64,000 nt of DNA, from positions 310,001 through 374,000 of the forward strand of contig CAVYRO010000008.1 in assembly GCA_963771005.1 (NCBI GenBank), written 5' to 3'. This stretch comes from DASQZK01 sp963771005 (GTDB taxonomy: Bacteria; Bacteroidota; Bacteroidia; Bacteroidales; GCA-2748055). Of the stretch, positions 27,757 to 36,070 are shown in pieces (the stretch's first letter is position 1; every line of letters starts with the position of its first letter). The position numbers and the translations under genes are program-made. The notes under the pieces are model-generated. The model did not search any database, had not been told where the DNA came from, and saw only the letters and a list, made by a program, of their open reading frames with translations.

Positions 27757-27963
27757 AAGTTTGATGTTGTTTGATATGGTTTGAAGTTTAAGTTTGAGGA
27801 TTGTTTGAGGTGGTTTGGGGTGATTTGAGGTGGTTTCAACTCCATTCACCAAATCGCCAAATCAACAAATTCTTCAGGGTTTCACCACAGATTTCACAGA
27901 TTATCACAGATGGTTTCAACTCAATTCACCAATTCACCAATTCACCAAATCACCAAATTCTTC
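27757..27963. repeat. Mosaic of the repeat families, inverted orientation
   Basis: Contains GTTTGANATGGTTTGA 10-bp units (27763-27832), TTCACCAAATCNCCAAATC units (27844-27865 and 27915-27960), and the reverse complement of the 'tctgtgataatctgtgaaatctgtggtgaaaccctgaagaatttg' phrase found at 23 kb (split here only for description). It lies between the nucleotidyltransferase and cysH. It creates a false upstream extension of the cysH reading frame. Confidence 0.85.
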
Positions 27964-27997
27964 CGATAATTATATTAATTTTGAGGCGGAAAATCAG

Positions 27998-28759
27998 ATG
28001 AATATGGAAGCAACACAGGATATCCGGGAAAGGATCGAGAACCTAAATAAAAGGTTTACCAAAAGTGATCCGCATGAGGTATTGCGATATTTCCTGGATG
28101 AATACAAAGGAAGGATCGCCCTGTCTTCGAGCCTCGGAGCCGAGGACCAGGTGCTGACGGAAATGATCGCTTTGCTGGACAGGGATACCCGTATCTTCAC
28201 GCTTGACACCGGCCGTCTCTTCCCTGAAACCTATGATCTGATCGAACGGACGAATGAAAAATACGGGATCCGGATCGACATCATGTTCCCGGATTATAAA
28301 AGAGTTCAGCAGATGGTGAAGGAGAAAGGGATCAACCTCTTTTATGAAAGCATTGAAAACCGCAAGCTTTGTTGCGGCATCCGTAAGCTCGAACCCCTCG
28401 AAAGAGCTTTCAAAGGGCTTGATGTCTGGATATGCGGCTTACGCAAGGACCAGTCCGTTACCCGTTTTTTCAACAGCCTGGTGGAATGGGATGAGAATAA
28501 CGGGCTGATCAAAGTGAACCCTCTGATCAACTGGCGTGAGAAGGATGTATGGGATTATATAAAATCCAGGCACATACCCTATAACCCGCTGCACGACCAG
28601 GGATATCCGAGCATCGGATGCCAGCCCTGTACACGGGCTGTCAAACCGGGTGAGGATATACGTGCAGGAAGATGGTGGTGGGAACAGCCGGAACAGAAAG
28701 AATGCGGACTGCATCAGCATGGATCCGCCTCCGGAAAGACTGCCGGTAAAAAGGTTTAA
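27998..28759 (+). CDS. cysH: Assimilatory adenylyl-sulfate (APS) reductase, CysH family
   Basis: Reduces activated sulfate to sulfite using thioredoxin. 253 residues from ATG 27998 (MNMEATQDIRERIENL). The family core is present: LSSSLGAEDQVLTEMI, TLDTGRLFPETYDLIE, ICGLRKDQSVTR. The two Cys pairs KLCCGIRKLEPL and GCQPCTRAV match the 4Fe-4S-binding CC...CxxC signature that separates APS reductases from PAPS reductases. The catalytic Cys is in KECGLHQHG near the C-terminus. The frame stays open about 170 bp further upstream, but that stretch is repeat sequence, so the later ATG is chosen. No sulfate-assimilation partners are adjacent. Confidence 0.92.
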   Translation: MNMEATQDIRERIENLNKRFTKSDPHEVLRYFLDEYKGRIALSSSLGAEDQVLTEMIALLDRDTRIFTLDTGRLFPETYDLIERTNEKYGIRIDIMFPDYKRVQQMVKEKGINLFYESIENRKLCCGIRKLEPLERAFKGLDVWICGLRKDQSVTRFFNSLVEWDENNGLIKVNPLINWREKDVWDYIKSRHIPYNPLHDQGYPSIGCQPCTRAVKPGEDIRAGRWWWEQPEQKECGLHQHGSASGKTAGKKV

Positions 28760-28820
28760 GGAACACATCACGAAAGAGGATTTTTTTCACCTAAACATAT
28801 TCAACGTCCGGTTTTTTTTC

Positions 28821-28828
28821 TAAATTTG
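28821..28828 (+). promoter_or_regulatory. Bacteroidota -7 element for tRNA-Leu(CAG)
   Basis: TAAATTTG matches the TAnnTTTG -7 consensus of the Bacteroidota primary sigma factor, 8 nt before the tRNA. No clear TTTG -33 box is visible at the expected distance. Confidence 0.5.
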
Positions 28829-28836
28829 CAAGCCCC

Positions 28837-28920
28837 GCCCAGATGGCGGAATTGGTAGACGCGCTAGTTTCAGGGACTAGTATACGTAAGTATGTGCAGG
28901 TTCGAGTCCTGTTCTGGGCA
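28837..28920 (+). tRNA. tRNA-Leu, anticodon CAG
   Basis: Acceptor stem GCCCAGA pairs with TCTGGGC. D-arm GCGGAATTGGTAGACGC; anticodon stem CTAGT/ACTAG around loop TTCAGGG, anticodon CAG (Leu, codon CUG). There is a short variable arm and T-arm CAGGTTCGAGTCCTG; the discriminator is A and CCA is not encoded. A terminator follows at 28931. Confidence 0.95.
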
Positions 28921-28930
28921 CAGAAGACAG

Positions 28931-28960
28931 CCTCATCCTTTTTATGGATGAGGTTTTTTT
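28931..28960 (+). terminator. Rho-independent terminator after tRNA-Leu(CAG)
   Basis: CCTCATCC and GGATGAGG form an 8-bp stem with a 7-nt loop, followed by seven T residues. Confidence 0.85.
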
Positions 28961-29261
28961 GTGATTTTCTGCTAATCCGCGTAATCCGGTGTAAAATTCC
29001 TCGGATTAACCTGAAATAACCTGATACCCCTTCACATACCCCCGGCGCCTAAAGGGGTCACCTCGAACATAAATATGCCGCATTCCATGGATCCCGTGCC
29101 GTGAGACTTCAAATCTCAAACCTGCCACCAGATACATGGAACTACATTGTCAACTTCAGCACCCTGCTGTTAGCATCCGGGAGAACTTCAGGCATAACTT
29201 TGTCATTCAGTAAACAAGGCGAAACTGCCGTTCGGTCCTTAAAAAGGTACCCTCCCTCCAG
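28961..29261. other. Intergenic gap between tRNA-Leu terminator and GH9 stop
   Basis: A 301-bp stretch with a fragment of the 'taatccgcgtaatc' type low-complexity phrase at 28972-29010. I see no ORF with family similarity, no RNA gene and no strong hairpin. Confidence 0.5.
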
Positions 29262-31748
29262 CTACTCTCCATCTGCCGGCATGGCATTGGCCGCCAACAC
29301 GAGGAACATAAAATTCGTAGCCCCGCCGCCCATCACATATTCCTGCTGCTGCCAGAGGTATGGCCAGTCGAGAAGTTCGGGAAAATCGGGACGTATGAGG
29401 GCTGTGCCGGAGACAACACCTCCCGGGATATATGACCAGTCGGCCCGGTTGACGCCATATGCAACGGTGGCCGACCGGGTGCCGACACCCGAAGCAAACG
29501 AGGACGTATTGGAGCCGGGATGGACACCGAGGATAAAATTCAGGGCATCCAGGTAATAATCTGCCGGGAAGAGTCCGGGAAAGGCTTTGTGAAGATACCA
29601 GGCTTTGACGCCGAAATCCTGAATATCCCACCCCGCACCCCATATGTGCGGCCGGTAGGGAACTCCGAAAGGCGTTTCAGCACCCTGCCCTGCAATGACT
29701 TCCGAATAATCCGCTGCCGCCTTTGTCAATATTGCAGTGAGATCCGGATCACCGATTTCCTCAAGAGCCGGTCCGATGATCCATCCCAGGTAGCGGAAAT
29801 TTTTCGCAGCATAGGATCTCTGCGTCAAAATATAATTTCTGTATGCCGGTTTACGGGTTGTCCTGAGAAGTTCAACAGCGGCATGGATTCTGGCATTCAG
29901 GACCCTGCCTTCTGCAGACTCGTCCTTGTTAAAGATTTCTTCAGCGATCCGGAGGCACAAAGTGCTCAGTGTATCATTATATCCTTTAAGTGCCCTGGAA
30001 GCGGCGGCAAGCTCTGCAGCCGTGGTCAGTTCCCTTGCGGGATTATCCTCGGTGAAGACCCAACGGTCATCAGCTTTTGCGGGAAACGCCCCGGCTATAT
30101 CGCCTTCGCTTTTATTCCCGGTATACACCTGTCCGTCGGTCATGTTGACGCCATCACCAAGGAGAACATATTGCTCCAGGGTGGGACATATCATCCCGCG
30201 GTACAGCCGGCCCAGGTTCTGGTAGGCGCCTGCGACGGAAAGTGCACCGTGTTCAATCTGCTGAAGAATATCGGGCTTTCCGTCGGGCTTGTGAATTTCC
30301 ACCAGCCTCGATGCCTGGTCGATGGAGGTTTCATCATAACCAGGATGGAATGCTTCCCAGGCTTGCGTAAGGATATAAACTTCACCTGCCTGCGATTCGA
30401 CCCTCAGATCATAGTCGCCCGCATCATGCCACCCTCCTGCATTTAATCCCGGCACATGTTCTCCGGGCCGGAAGACGGTGAGGGTTGACTCTCCCTGGTG
30501 GTACCCGTCGAAGTGATTGTGGTTTACCGGCGCCATAAGGGCATCGTCCATATGACAGAGGCCATGCCAGACCCTGTACTTTTCGTTCACTCGCATATGG
30601 CACATCTGAACGGGCAGAAAATATTCCAGCACAGGCTGCCAGACATCCCGTTCAAAAACATCGCCGGAAATCCGGAAAAGCTGTGATTCCTGCGTCGCAT
30701 ATTTCACCTTATATATCCCCGGGAGCCTGACACCGGAAAAATCGAGAGTGAGGTAATTATAACGAAGGAAGCGGCCCCATTCTGCCGGTCTCTCAGAAAG
30801 AACGGTTTCTTCCGACCCATCGGGAGCAATCCTGATAATATCGGCACTCCCCCGTTTTATATCGTTTTTATCCACCTCCACGATCACCTTCTTGAGCTGA
30901 TCCGGACGATAACCCACCTGAGAGACATGGATCACCGGATCGTCTATCCATCCATCTATGATATCCGGTGTAAATACCCATTCTACTGCCCCCTTCGTTT
31001 TGCCCGGGGCCACCTTCGTCCTGATCACAAACCACCCGTTGTTGAACCTGTACCGGCCGTCCAATAACAGGATCTTTCCGGTCCTGGAAGAGATGGTCAG
31101 CCTGAGATGTTCATCTTCCGGGGCGATCACGAGCGTATTCCCGCTTGCCATCGGTGCTGCCGAAAGAAATTTTCCTTCATCATCCGGTAGTCCGGGGCCG
31201 TTGACCTGGCGGGGAAAAATACCTGACTTATCGTCCATGTACCAGGATTTTCCGAAAAGGCATCCGGGAAAAAGTTCCATATTGAAACCCACTTTTTTTG
31301 CGAAATCATCAGGCAACGGCCTGTCAAGATCCACACTTACGATAATGGAAGCTCCCTCGGCCCGGGTATTAACTGTGTAATTAAAATAGAGGCCCGGATA
31401 ACTCACAGGATTGAAACCTTTGTCCATCCTCGATGAATCCGGAAAGGTGAGGCTGACTGAAATCCGGTTCCCGTTTCTGTCCACCTGCCTGTACTGTTGT
31501 TTGGGAACGGGCTGCCATTGTCCCGGAGTGTCATCCAGGCGCAGATCGCCATTAGTAGCTATCCGGGTTCCATACATTATGATGGCAACACCGCCCTGGT
31601 GACCTTCGGGATATATGTCCTGGAAAGACATAAAGTCTACCCCGTTGTTCTCGAAATACTCCTGGTCGTTCATCAGGAATTCCCTTCCCTGGCTGTATCC
31701 GTTTATTGAAAGAAGCAGGGCGGGCAGGAAAAAACAGGCCTTGTTCAT
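29262..31748 (-). CDS. Secreted GH9 family glycoside hydrolase
   Basis: About 828 residues with a signal peptide from the Met at 31748 (MNKACFFLPALLLSINGYSQG); an upstream in-frame Met at 31769 would add seven residues and weaken the signal. The N-terminal about 270 residues are a beta-sandwich region. A CelD-type Ig-like domain follows (VIHVSQVGYRPDQLKKVIVEVDK, about 280), then the GH9 catalytic (alpha/alpha)6 domain with the Asp pair in GGWHDAGDYD and the probable acid Glu in WQQQEYVMGGGATNF. RNHILG-type late motifs are seen as LNFILGVHPGSNTSSF. Unlike the GH9 at 1.3 kb it lacks binding modules and a T9SS tail. It is next to the broken GH27 and FG-GAP genes, suggesting a polysaccharide-use group. 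The substrate is not certain. Confidence 0.9.
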   Translation of the reverse strand: MNKACFFLPALLLSINGYSQGREFLMNDQEYFENNGVDFMSFQDIYPEGHQGGVAIIMYGTRIATNGDLRLDDTPGQWQPVPKQQYRQVDRNGNRISVSLTFPDSSRMDKGFNPVSYPGLYFNYTVNTRAEGASIIVSVDLDRPLPDDFAKKVGFNMELFPGCLFGKSWYMDDKSGIFPRQVNGPGLPDDEGKFLSAAPMASGNTLVIAPEDEHLRLTISSRTGKILLLDGRYRFNNGWFVIRTKVAPGKTKGAVEWVFTPDIIDGWIDDPVIHVSQVGYRPDQLKKVIVEVDKNDIKRGSADIIRIAPDGSEETVLSERPAEWGRFLRYNYLTLDFSGVRLPGIYKVKYATQESQLFRISGDVFERDVWQPVLEYFLPVQMCHMRVNEKYRVWHGLCHMDDALMAPVNHNHFDGYHQGESTLTVFRPGEHVPGLNAGGWHDAGDYDLRVESQAGEVYILTQAWEAFHPGYDETSIDQASRLVEIHKPDGKPDILQQIEHGALSVAGAYQNLGRLYRGMICPTLEQYVLLGDGVNMTDGQVYTGNKSEGDIAGAFPAKADDRWVFTEDNPARELTTAAELAAASRALKGYNDTLSTLCLRIAEEIFNKDESAEGRVLNARIHAAVELLRTTRKPAYRNYILTQRSYAAKNFRYLGWIIGPALEEIGDPDLTAILTKAAADYSEVIAGQGAETPFGVPYRPHIWGAGWDIQDFGVKAWYLHKAFPGLFPADYYLDALNFILGVHPGSNTSSFASGVGTRSATVAYGVNRADWSYIPGGVVSGTALIRPDFPELLDWPYLWQQQEYVMGGGATNFMFLVLAANAMPADGE

Positions 31749-31837
31749 AATCTGTCGTAGTTTGAGCATCCGATACTGAATACTTAAGTTTGATGACCGG
31801 GATGATGACCGGGATCCCTCAGTTATCAGGAACAGTC

Positions 31838-33053
31838 CTATTGTGCTGACAGCCGGAGCATCAGCACATCATGGCCCGGCACTTCCTGTTGCAGCGATTT
31901 GGCCGTGGTTCCGGTCTTTTTATTCGTCCAAACATCTTCAATGGTATAGATTTTTTGCCCGGCATCGAGATCTCGTTTGGAAAAATCGTCGTATCACTTT
32001 GGTATTCCAGTCGAAAGTCAATATTGGCCGGTTTTGTTGACCTGTTAAGAAAGCAAACTGCCCAGTCGCCATCCTTCAAGCGGTTTAAACCAGGTCTCTA
32101 CACTTCACTTCACTGCAAATTTAAATCCCTCGATACCAAGAGGATCCTGATCGATGGCAATGGCATCCGGATTGGTGAGGATATCGTGTGTTTCATCGCT
32201 CATATTTGTAAGGTCATTTCCGGCCATCAATGGGGCTGCAAGCATACACCACATGGAGAAATGGGCACGATCCTCGTTCACGGTCATACCCGCCATTACC
32301 CACCTCAAGCATATCCGGATCATTCCAGTGTCCGGGTCCGGCATATGTTCTCAATCCATCCTGTTTATCAAGAATTTTCATAACACCCCATGACTGTCCC
32401 ATTTCCCACCGTGATATTTACACAATCGAAACAATCGGTAATATCGCCGGTAGTTCTCCACAAATGGCCCACATTGGTAGCCCACAGCCATGGTTTGTTA
32501 TCACCCCATTCACAGAGGCTGAAGACAACTGGCCTTTCCGGCAGCATAGAGCGCATCCCGCATGGTAATATATGATGCTTCTGCATTCAGACCCTTGGTA
32601 TTACACCAGTCATATTTCAGATAATCAACACCCCATTTTGCATACATGATGGCATCCTGGTACTGGTGACCCCGGCTTCCCGGACGGCCGGCACATGTCT
32701 GGTCTCCGGCACAGGAATAGATGCCAAATTTTAAACCTCTGGAGTGTACGTAATCGATCAGGGCTTTCATACCAGAAGGGAAATTCTCCGGGTTGGCATG
32801 GATAAAACCCAGACTGTCACGTTCGCCATGCCAGCAGTCATCAACTACAAGGTAGTCATATACCGGCATCACTAAGGCCACTTTCTACCAAGGCATCCGC
32901 CATATTTCGCAGCATTTGTTCATCCACATTGCATCCAAATTTGTTCCAGCTATTCCATCCCATTGGAGGTGTAAGAGCCAAACCCTCAAATTTCTGACTG
33001 AAACCTGTACCGGCAGCCAGGGCAAGTACCAAAAGAAATACTAATTTTTTCAT
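31838..33053 (-). pseudogene. GH27 alpha-galactosidase, broken by multiple frameshifts
   Basis: Conserved GH27 sequence runs the whole length in changing frames: signal peptide MKKLVFLLVLALAAGTGFSQ, LTPPMGWNSWNKFGC, YDYLVVDDCWHGERDS, LKFGIYSCAGDQTCAGRPGS, VDYLKYDWCN (nucleophile Asp region), FSLCEWGDNKPWLWA, AGPGHWNDPDML (acid Asp region), EDRAHFSMWCMLAAPL, DAIAIDQDPLG and a C-terminal IEDVWTNKKTG. Frame changes fall near 32862, 32535, 32409, 32290, 32080, 32012 and 31990; each is resolved by skipping one base. There is also an in-frame TGA near 32105 (after GFKFAVK). Without these the protein would be about 400 residues, the normal size. Either recently decayed or affected by insertion errors. 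Confidence 0.85.
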
Positions 33054-33364
33054 CCCGGAATAGTTTAAAGGGATCCATTCTGCATGTGAAAATAAGATCC
33101 CGGGTTAATTAACAGCATATATGCCCGCACTCGTCATAAATGACGCAGGCCTTAACAGGAATAATCGCAATTATCAAATGTATATAATAATTTCCTGAAA
33201 TGCACGGGGAGTTGAATCAATAAGGAGTTGCTTTTGCAAAAGTTAATTTATTCCCTTAATTTTCCAATCCATACCTCCCGGGTTTGAACCTGAAATCAAA
33301 GCATTGCGGGGCGAAGAGGTAAGAAAAAAACCATTATCGCAACTTTTAATAAACATATATTCGA
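33054..33364. other. Divergent intergenic region between GH27 and the FG-GAP gene
   Basis: A 311-bp AT-rich region that should hold both promoters. CTTTTGCAAAAG (33231-33242) is a perfect 12-bp palindrome and might be an operator. No other structure was seen. Confidence 0.4.
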
Positions 33365-34462
33365 ATGAAAAAATGGCTGATTTTTCCGTTGTTGGCGGCA
33401 GCAATCGTGTATTCCGGCTGCCATAACCAGCGCCCTTCATTTGAAGAGATCATCATTGACGACCATGGCCCCATGTGGTGCTGGACTAAAACTACCGGCG
33501 ATCTCAACGGTGACGGCTTGACCGACCTGATTGCCGGCGGTTACAAAGATGGCGGCATAGTCTGGTACGAGGCCCCCGGATGGGAGAAACACACGATAAC
33601 GGCAATGAAAGGAGCTTCCACCGACGGGGAAACCCGTGACATGGATGGTGACGGTGATCCTGATCTGGTTAATATTTTTGATAATGCCCTCATCTGGTTT
33701 GAAAATCCCGGCTGGAATATCCATCCTGTCGATTCGGTTGAGCTTCATGATATTGAGGTTGATGATTTCGACGGCGACGGCCTTTTCGATATCGCAGGGA
33801 GGAACCAGGGGGAATTCGGTTCAAAGGGAGATACATTGTTCCTGTTTAAACAGGTTTCTCCCGACAATTGGAAGAAAATAAAGATCAATATCATTGACGG
33901 CGAAGGTCTCTGTGCTTCCGACCTCGACGGGGACGGTGACGTGGACATCATCATTAACGGATACTGGCTGGAGAATTCCGGCGATATCAGCAATTGGAAA
34001 CAACACCGGTTTACATCTTCGTGGACATGGAAGAATGCTTTCATCGATGTGGGCGATCTGAACCTCGACGGTAGGAAGGATATCGTCATGAGTCCTTCGG
34101 AGTTGAGTGGTACTTTTTACCGCCTGTCGTGGTTCACGGCTCCGGCATCCGGCGATGAGTGGAAAGAGAATGTAATAGCCGACAGCGTTGAAACCGTCAT
34201 TCATTCTGTGCGTACGGCAGATTTTGACGGTGATGGCCTGATCGATATCGTAACTGCAGAAATGAAGCAGGGAATGGATCCGGATGAAGTCGCTGTTTAC
34301 TACAATGAAAAAAAAGGCAGCTCCTGGGAGAAAAATGTTATCAGCACCGGAGGCTCACATAGTATGAGAACCGGGGATTTTGACAATGATGGTGATCCCG
34401 ATATCTACGGGGCCAACTGGCAGGAAGATACGATCAAGATATGGATCAATCGGCGAAAGTAA
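33365..34462 (+). CDS. FG-GAP/VCBS-repeat lipoprotein, probable seven-bladed propeller
   Basis: A 365-residue exported protein. The lipoprotein signal MKKWLIFPLLAAAIVYSGC ends in a lipobox with Cys19. Seven Asp-rich calcium-binding FG-GAP motifs are visible: DLNGDGLTDL, DMDGDGDPDL, DFDGDGLFDI, DLDGDGDVDI, DLNLDGRKDI, DFDGDGLIDI and DFDNDGDPDI, consistent with a seven-bladed beta-propeller. Such proteins often accompany polysaccharide-degrading enzymes, and here the neighbours are GH27 and GH9. Ligand unknown; carbohydrate binding is inferred from context only. Confidence 0.88.
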   Translation: MKKWLIFPLLAAAIVYSGCHNQRPSFEEIIIDDHGPMWCWTKTTGDLNGDGLTDLIAGGYKDGGIVWYEAPGWEKHTITAMKGASTDGETRDMDGDGDPDLVNIFDNALIWFENPGWNIHPVDSVELHDIEVDDFDGDGLFDIAGRNQGEFGSKGDTLFLFKQVSPDNWKKIKINIIDGEGLCASDLDGDGDVDIIINGYWLENSGDISNWKQHRFTSSWTWKNAFIDVGDLNLDGRKDIVMSPSELSGTFYRLSWFTAPASGDEWKENVIADSVETVIHSVRTADFDGDGLIDIVTAEMKQGMDPDEVAVYYNEKKGSSWEKNVISTGGSHSMRTGDFDNDGDPDIYGANWQEDTIKIWINRRK

Positions 34463-34596
34463 CCCGTATCACGGTTTTCCCTTTGCCAGGTATAAAAGAT
34501 ACGAGGCCGGATCCTGTGCCGAGCCTGTGGGGATCCATAAGACCACCGATATAATACATAAAAGGATGGTGATGTGATTTCTTTTCCTTCCCATGA

Positions 34597-35472
34597 CTAT
34601 TTCCCCGGGATCATCGGAAACAACTTCAGGATCTCTTCCTTGCCGGGCATTCTTCCGTATTCACATATTTCAAACGCCTCGGCATCGGTAACTTCATTCC
34701 CTTTTTTCTCTCCATACCATTGGACAAGTGATTCCCGGACTTCCGGGGTCACAGGCCTTCTCCTTCTTTCCGCCAGCCATTCCAGTTTTTCTTTTTCCCC
34801 GGAAGGGACCTCATCCAGTTCTCCGTCAAGCCAGGGGAGCCATTCGAAATATTGCGACCTGTGGGCCGAGATACCATAGATCTTATCCTTATAAACATCC
34901 GATATATCAATGGCTATATCGGGTTTGAAAGGATAGGGTTTCCTGAACCGGTCCTGTGTGTAAAGAAAGACAGGATTTTTTGTAAGTGCAGGTGTATCGG
35001 GGGCAATGTTGGGAACGGTAACCATGAAGGCTGCATCCTGGAGTAAGATGGCTGTATTCCTGTGGTCGGGATGGTAATCGTAGGGACGTGGTCCGATGAC
35101 AATGTCGGCATTCCATTGCCGGATCAGCCGGATGACCTCCAACCGGCGGTCCAGGTCAGGCATGAGCTCCCCGTCATGATTGTCCAGGACCTTATAGATC
35201 ACGCCGAACCTCCTTCCCGATTCATGAGCCTCTTCGCGGCGTATTTTGGCCAGGGCTCCTCCGCCTTTCGCATAGTGACCGGCATCGCCGTTCGTAAGGG
35301 AAACGAAGAGTACCCGGTGCCCCATCCGGGCAAATTTCAGGGCGGTGCCTCCTGCGGATCCGTCTGCATCATCGGGATGTGCCCCGATTATTATGATATT
35401 CAGCGTATCGCTCCCGGAGAGGGACAGGCCGCCCGTAAGAACCGCCAGCAAAAGAACGAGTATCGTTTTCAT
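34597..35472 (-). CDS. Secreted PIG-L (LmbE-like) deacetylase
   Basis: A 291-residue zinc-dependent N-deacetylase-fold protein. Signal peptide MKTILVLLLAVLTGGLSLSGS. The metal site is formed by the AHPDD motif (IIGAHPDDADGSAGG) and the later His in YDYHPDHRNTA. This family removes N-acetyl groups from GlcNAc-type sugars. Periplasmic members next to glycoside hydrolases are frequent in Bacteroidota, but the substrate here is unknown. It starts 133 bp downstream (in its own direction) of a set of three phased palindromes (35605-35682), which may regulate it. Confidence 0.88.
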   Translation of the reverse strand: MKTILVLLLAVLTGGLSLSGSDTLNIIIIGAHPDDADGSAGGTALKFARMGHRVLFVSLTNGDAGHYAKGGGALAKIRREEAHESGRRFGVIYKVLDNHDGELMPDLDRRLEVIRLIRQWNADIVIGPRPYDYHPDHRNTAILLQDAAFMVTVPNIAPDTPALTKNPVFLYTQDRFRKPYPFKPDIAIDISDVYKDKIYGISAHRSQYFEWLPWLDGELDEVPSGEKEKLEWLAERRRRPVTPEVRESLVQWYGEKKGNEVTDAEAFEICEYGRMPGKEEILKLFPMIPGK

Positions 35473-35604
35473 AAGGATAATTTAAGTGCAGGACACCTCT
35501 GAAAAAGTGCGAATGATTTAGGCTTCAAAAATTACAGAAAAAGGATGGAAAAGAAAACTTAAGAAGGGTTTTGTTTAAAATCCCATGCCTTTTTCTTGAT
35601 TTTT

Positions 35605-35682
35605 TGTAATGCATTACAATTTTTCATCATATTTTTTGTATTGGAATACATATTTTTAGCTGATTTTATGTAATGCAATACA
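35605..35682. promoter_or_regulatory. Three phased operator-like palindromes, 32 bp apart
   Basis: TGTAATGCATTACA (35605-35618), TGTATTGGAATACA (35637-35650) and TGTAATGCAATACA (35669-35682). Centres are 35611.5, 35643.5 and 35675.5, exactly 32 bp apart. Each is embedded in T-rich flanks, so the whole can be read as a degenerate 32-bp repeat. They lie in the 409-bp gap between the divergent PIG-L gene and tRNA-Leu(GAG). Sequence and phasing suggest cooperative binding of a dimeric regulator. No regulator is named. Confidence 0.6.
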
Positions 35683-35854
35683 ATTTTCTACTAATTCTGA
35701 GATGGACGGGCAGGTGTCTCAGCTCACACATAAGTAACCAGTGACCAATTGACCTCTTCCTTACAGGTATTATAAAATAAATTCTTTATCGTGGATAAGC
35801 AATAAAATTTATTTCCGGGTGGGCAAAAGTTCTATTGGAATAAGATTTTTTTTA

Positions 35855-35862
35855 TATATTTG
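35855..35862 (+). promoter_or_regulatory. Bacteroidota -7 element for tRNA-Leu(GAG)
   Basis: TATATTTG matches TAnnTTTG, 20 nt before the tRNA; ATTG at 35834-35837 is a possible weak -33 box. Confidence 0.5.
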
Positions 35863-35881
35863 CAGCGCTTTGAAAGCCACT

Positions 35882-35966
35882 GCCCAGGTGGTGAAATTGG
35901 TAGACACGCCAGCTTGAGGGGCTGGTGCTCGTTTAGGGCGTGCTGGTTCGAGTCCAGTCCTGGGCA
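35882..35966 (+). tRNA. tRNA-Leu, anticodon GAG
   Basis: Acceptor GCCCAGG pairs with CCTGGGC. Anticodon stem CCAGC/GCTGG around loop TTGAGGG gives anticodon GAG (Leu). Variable arm TGCTCGTTTAGGGCG and T-arm CTGGTTCGAGTCCAG; the discriminator is A. CCA is not encoded. A perfect 80-bp palindrome begins 3 nt downstream. Confidence 0.95.
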
Positions 35967-35968
35967 CA

Positions 35969-36048
35969 ACAATAAAAAGACCGGGATAACCCATGTAGAG
36001 ACGTTGTATACAACGTCTCTACATGGGTTATCCCGGTCTTTTTATTGT
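35969..36048. repeat. Perfect 80-bp palindrome
   Basis: The 40 bases at 35969-36008 are the exact reverse complement of 36009-36048, with no loop and no mismatch. The core is GTAGAGACGTTGTA/TACAACGTCTCTAC and the ends are acaataaaaag/ctttttattgt. In RNA it would form a very long hairpin followed by a U-rich arm, so it can act as a terminator for the tRNA and for the convergent PKD lipoprotein. The GTAGAGACG...CGTCTCTAC core resembles dispersed palindromic repeats that I recall from cyanobacterial and Bacteroidota genomes. Confidence 0.95.
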
Positions 36049-36070
36049 ATATTCTATTCAACCCACCGGA

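Noticed and set aside
27830..27997. Longer N-terminus of CysH
   Set aside because: The added peptide is a translation of the dispersed repeats and has no family similarity; ATG 27998 gives the normal length.
29101..29556. 151-aa plus-strand gene opposite the GH9 gene
   Set aside because: It is antisense to conserved GH9 sequence and lacks family features; a shadow frame.
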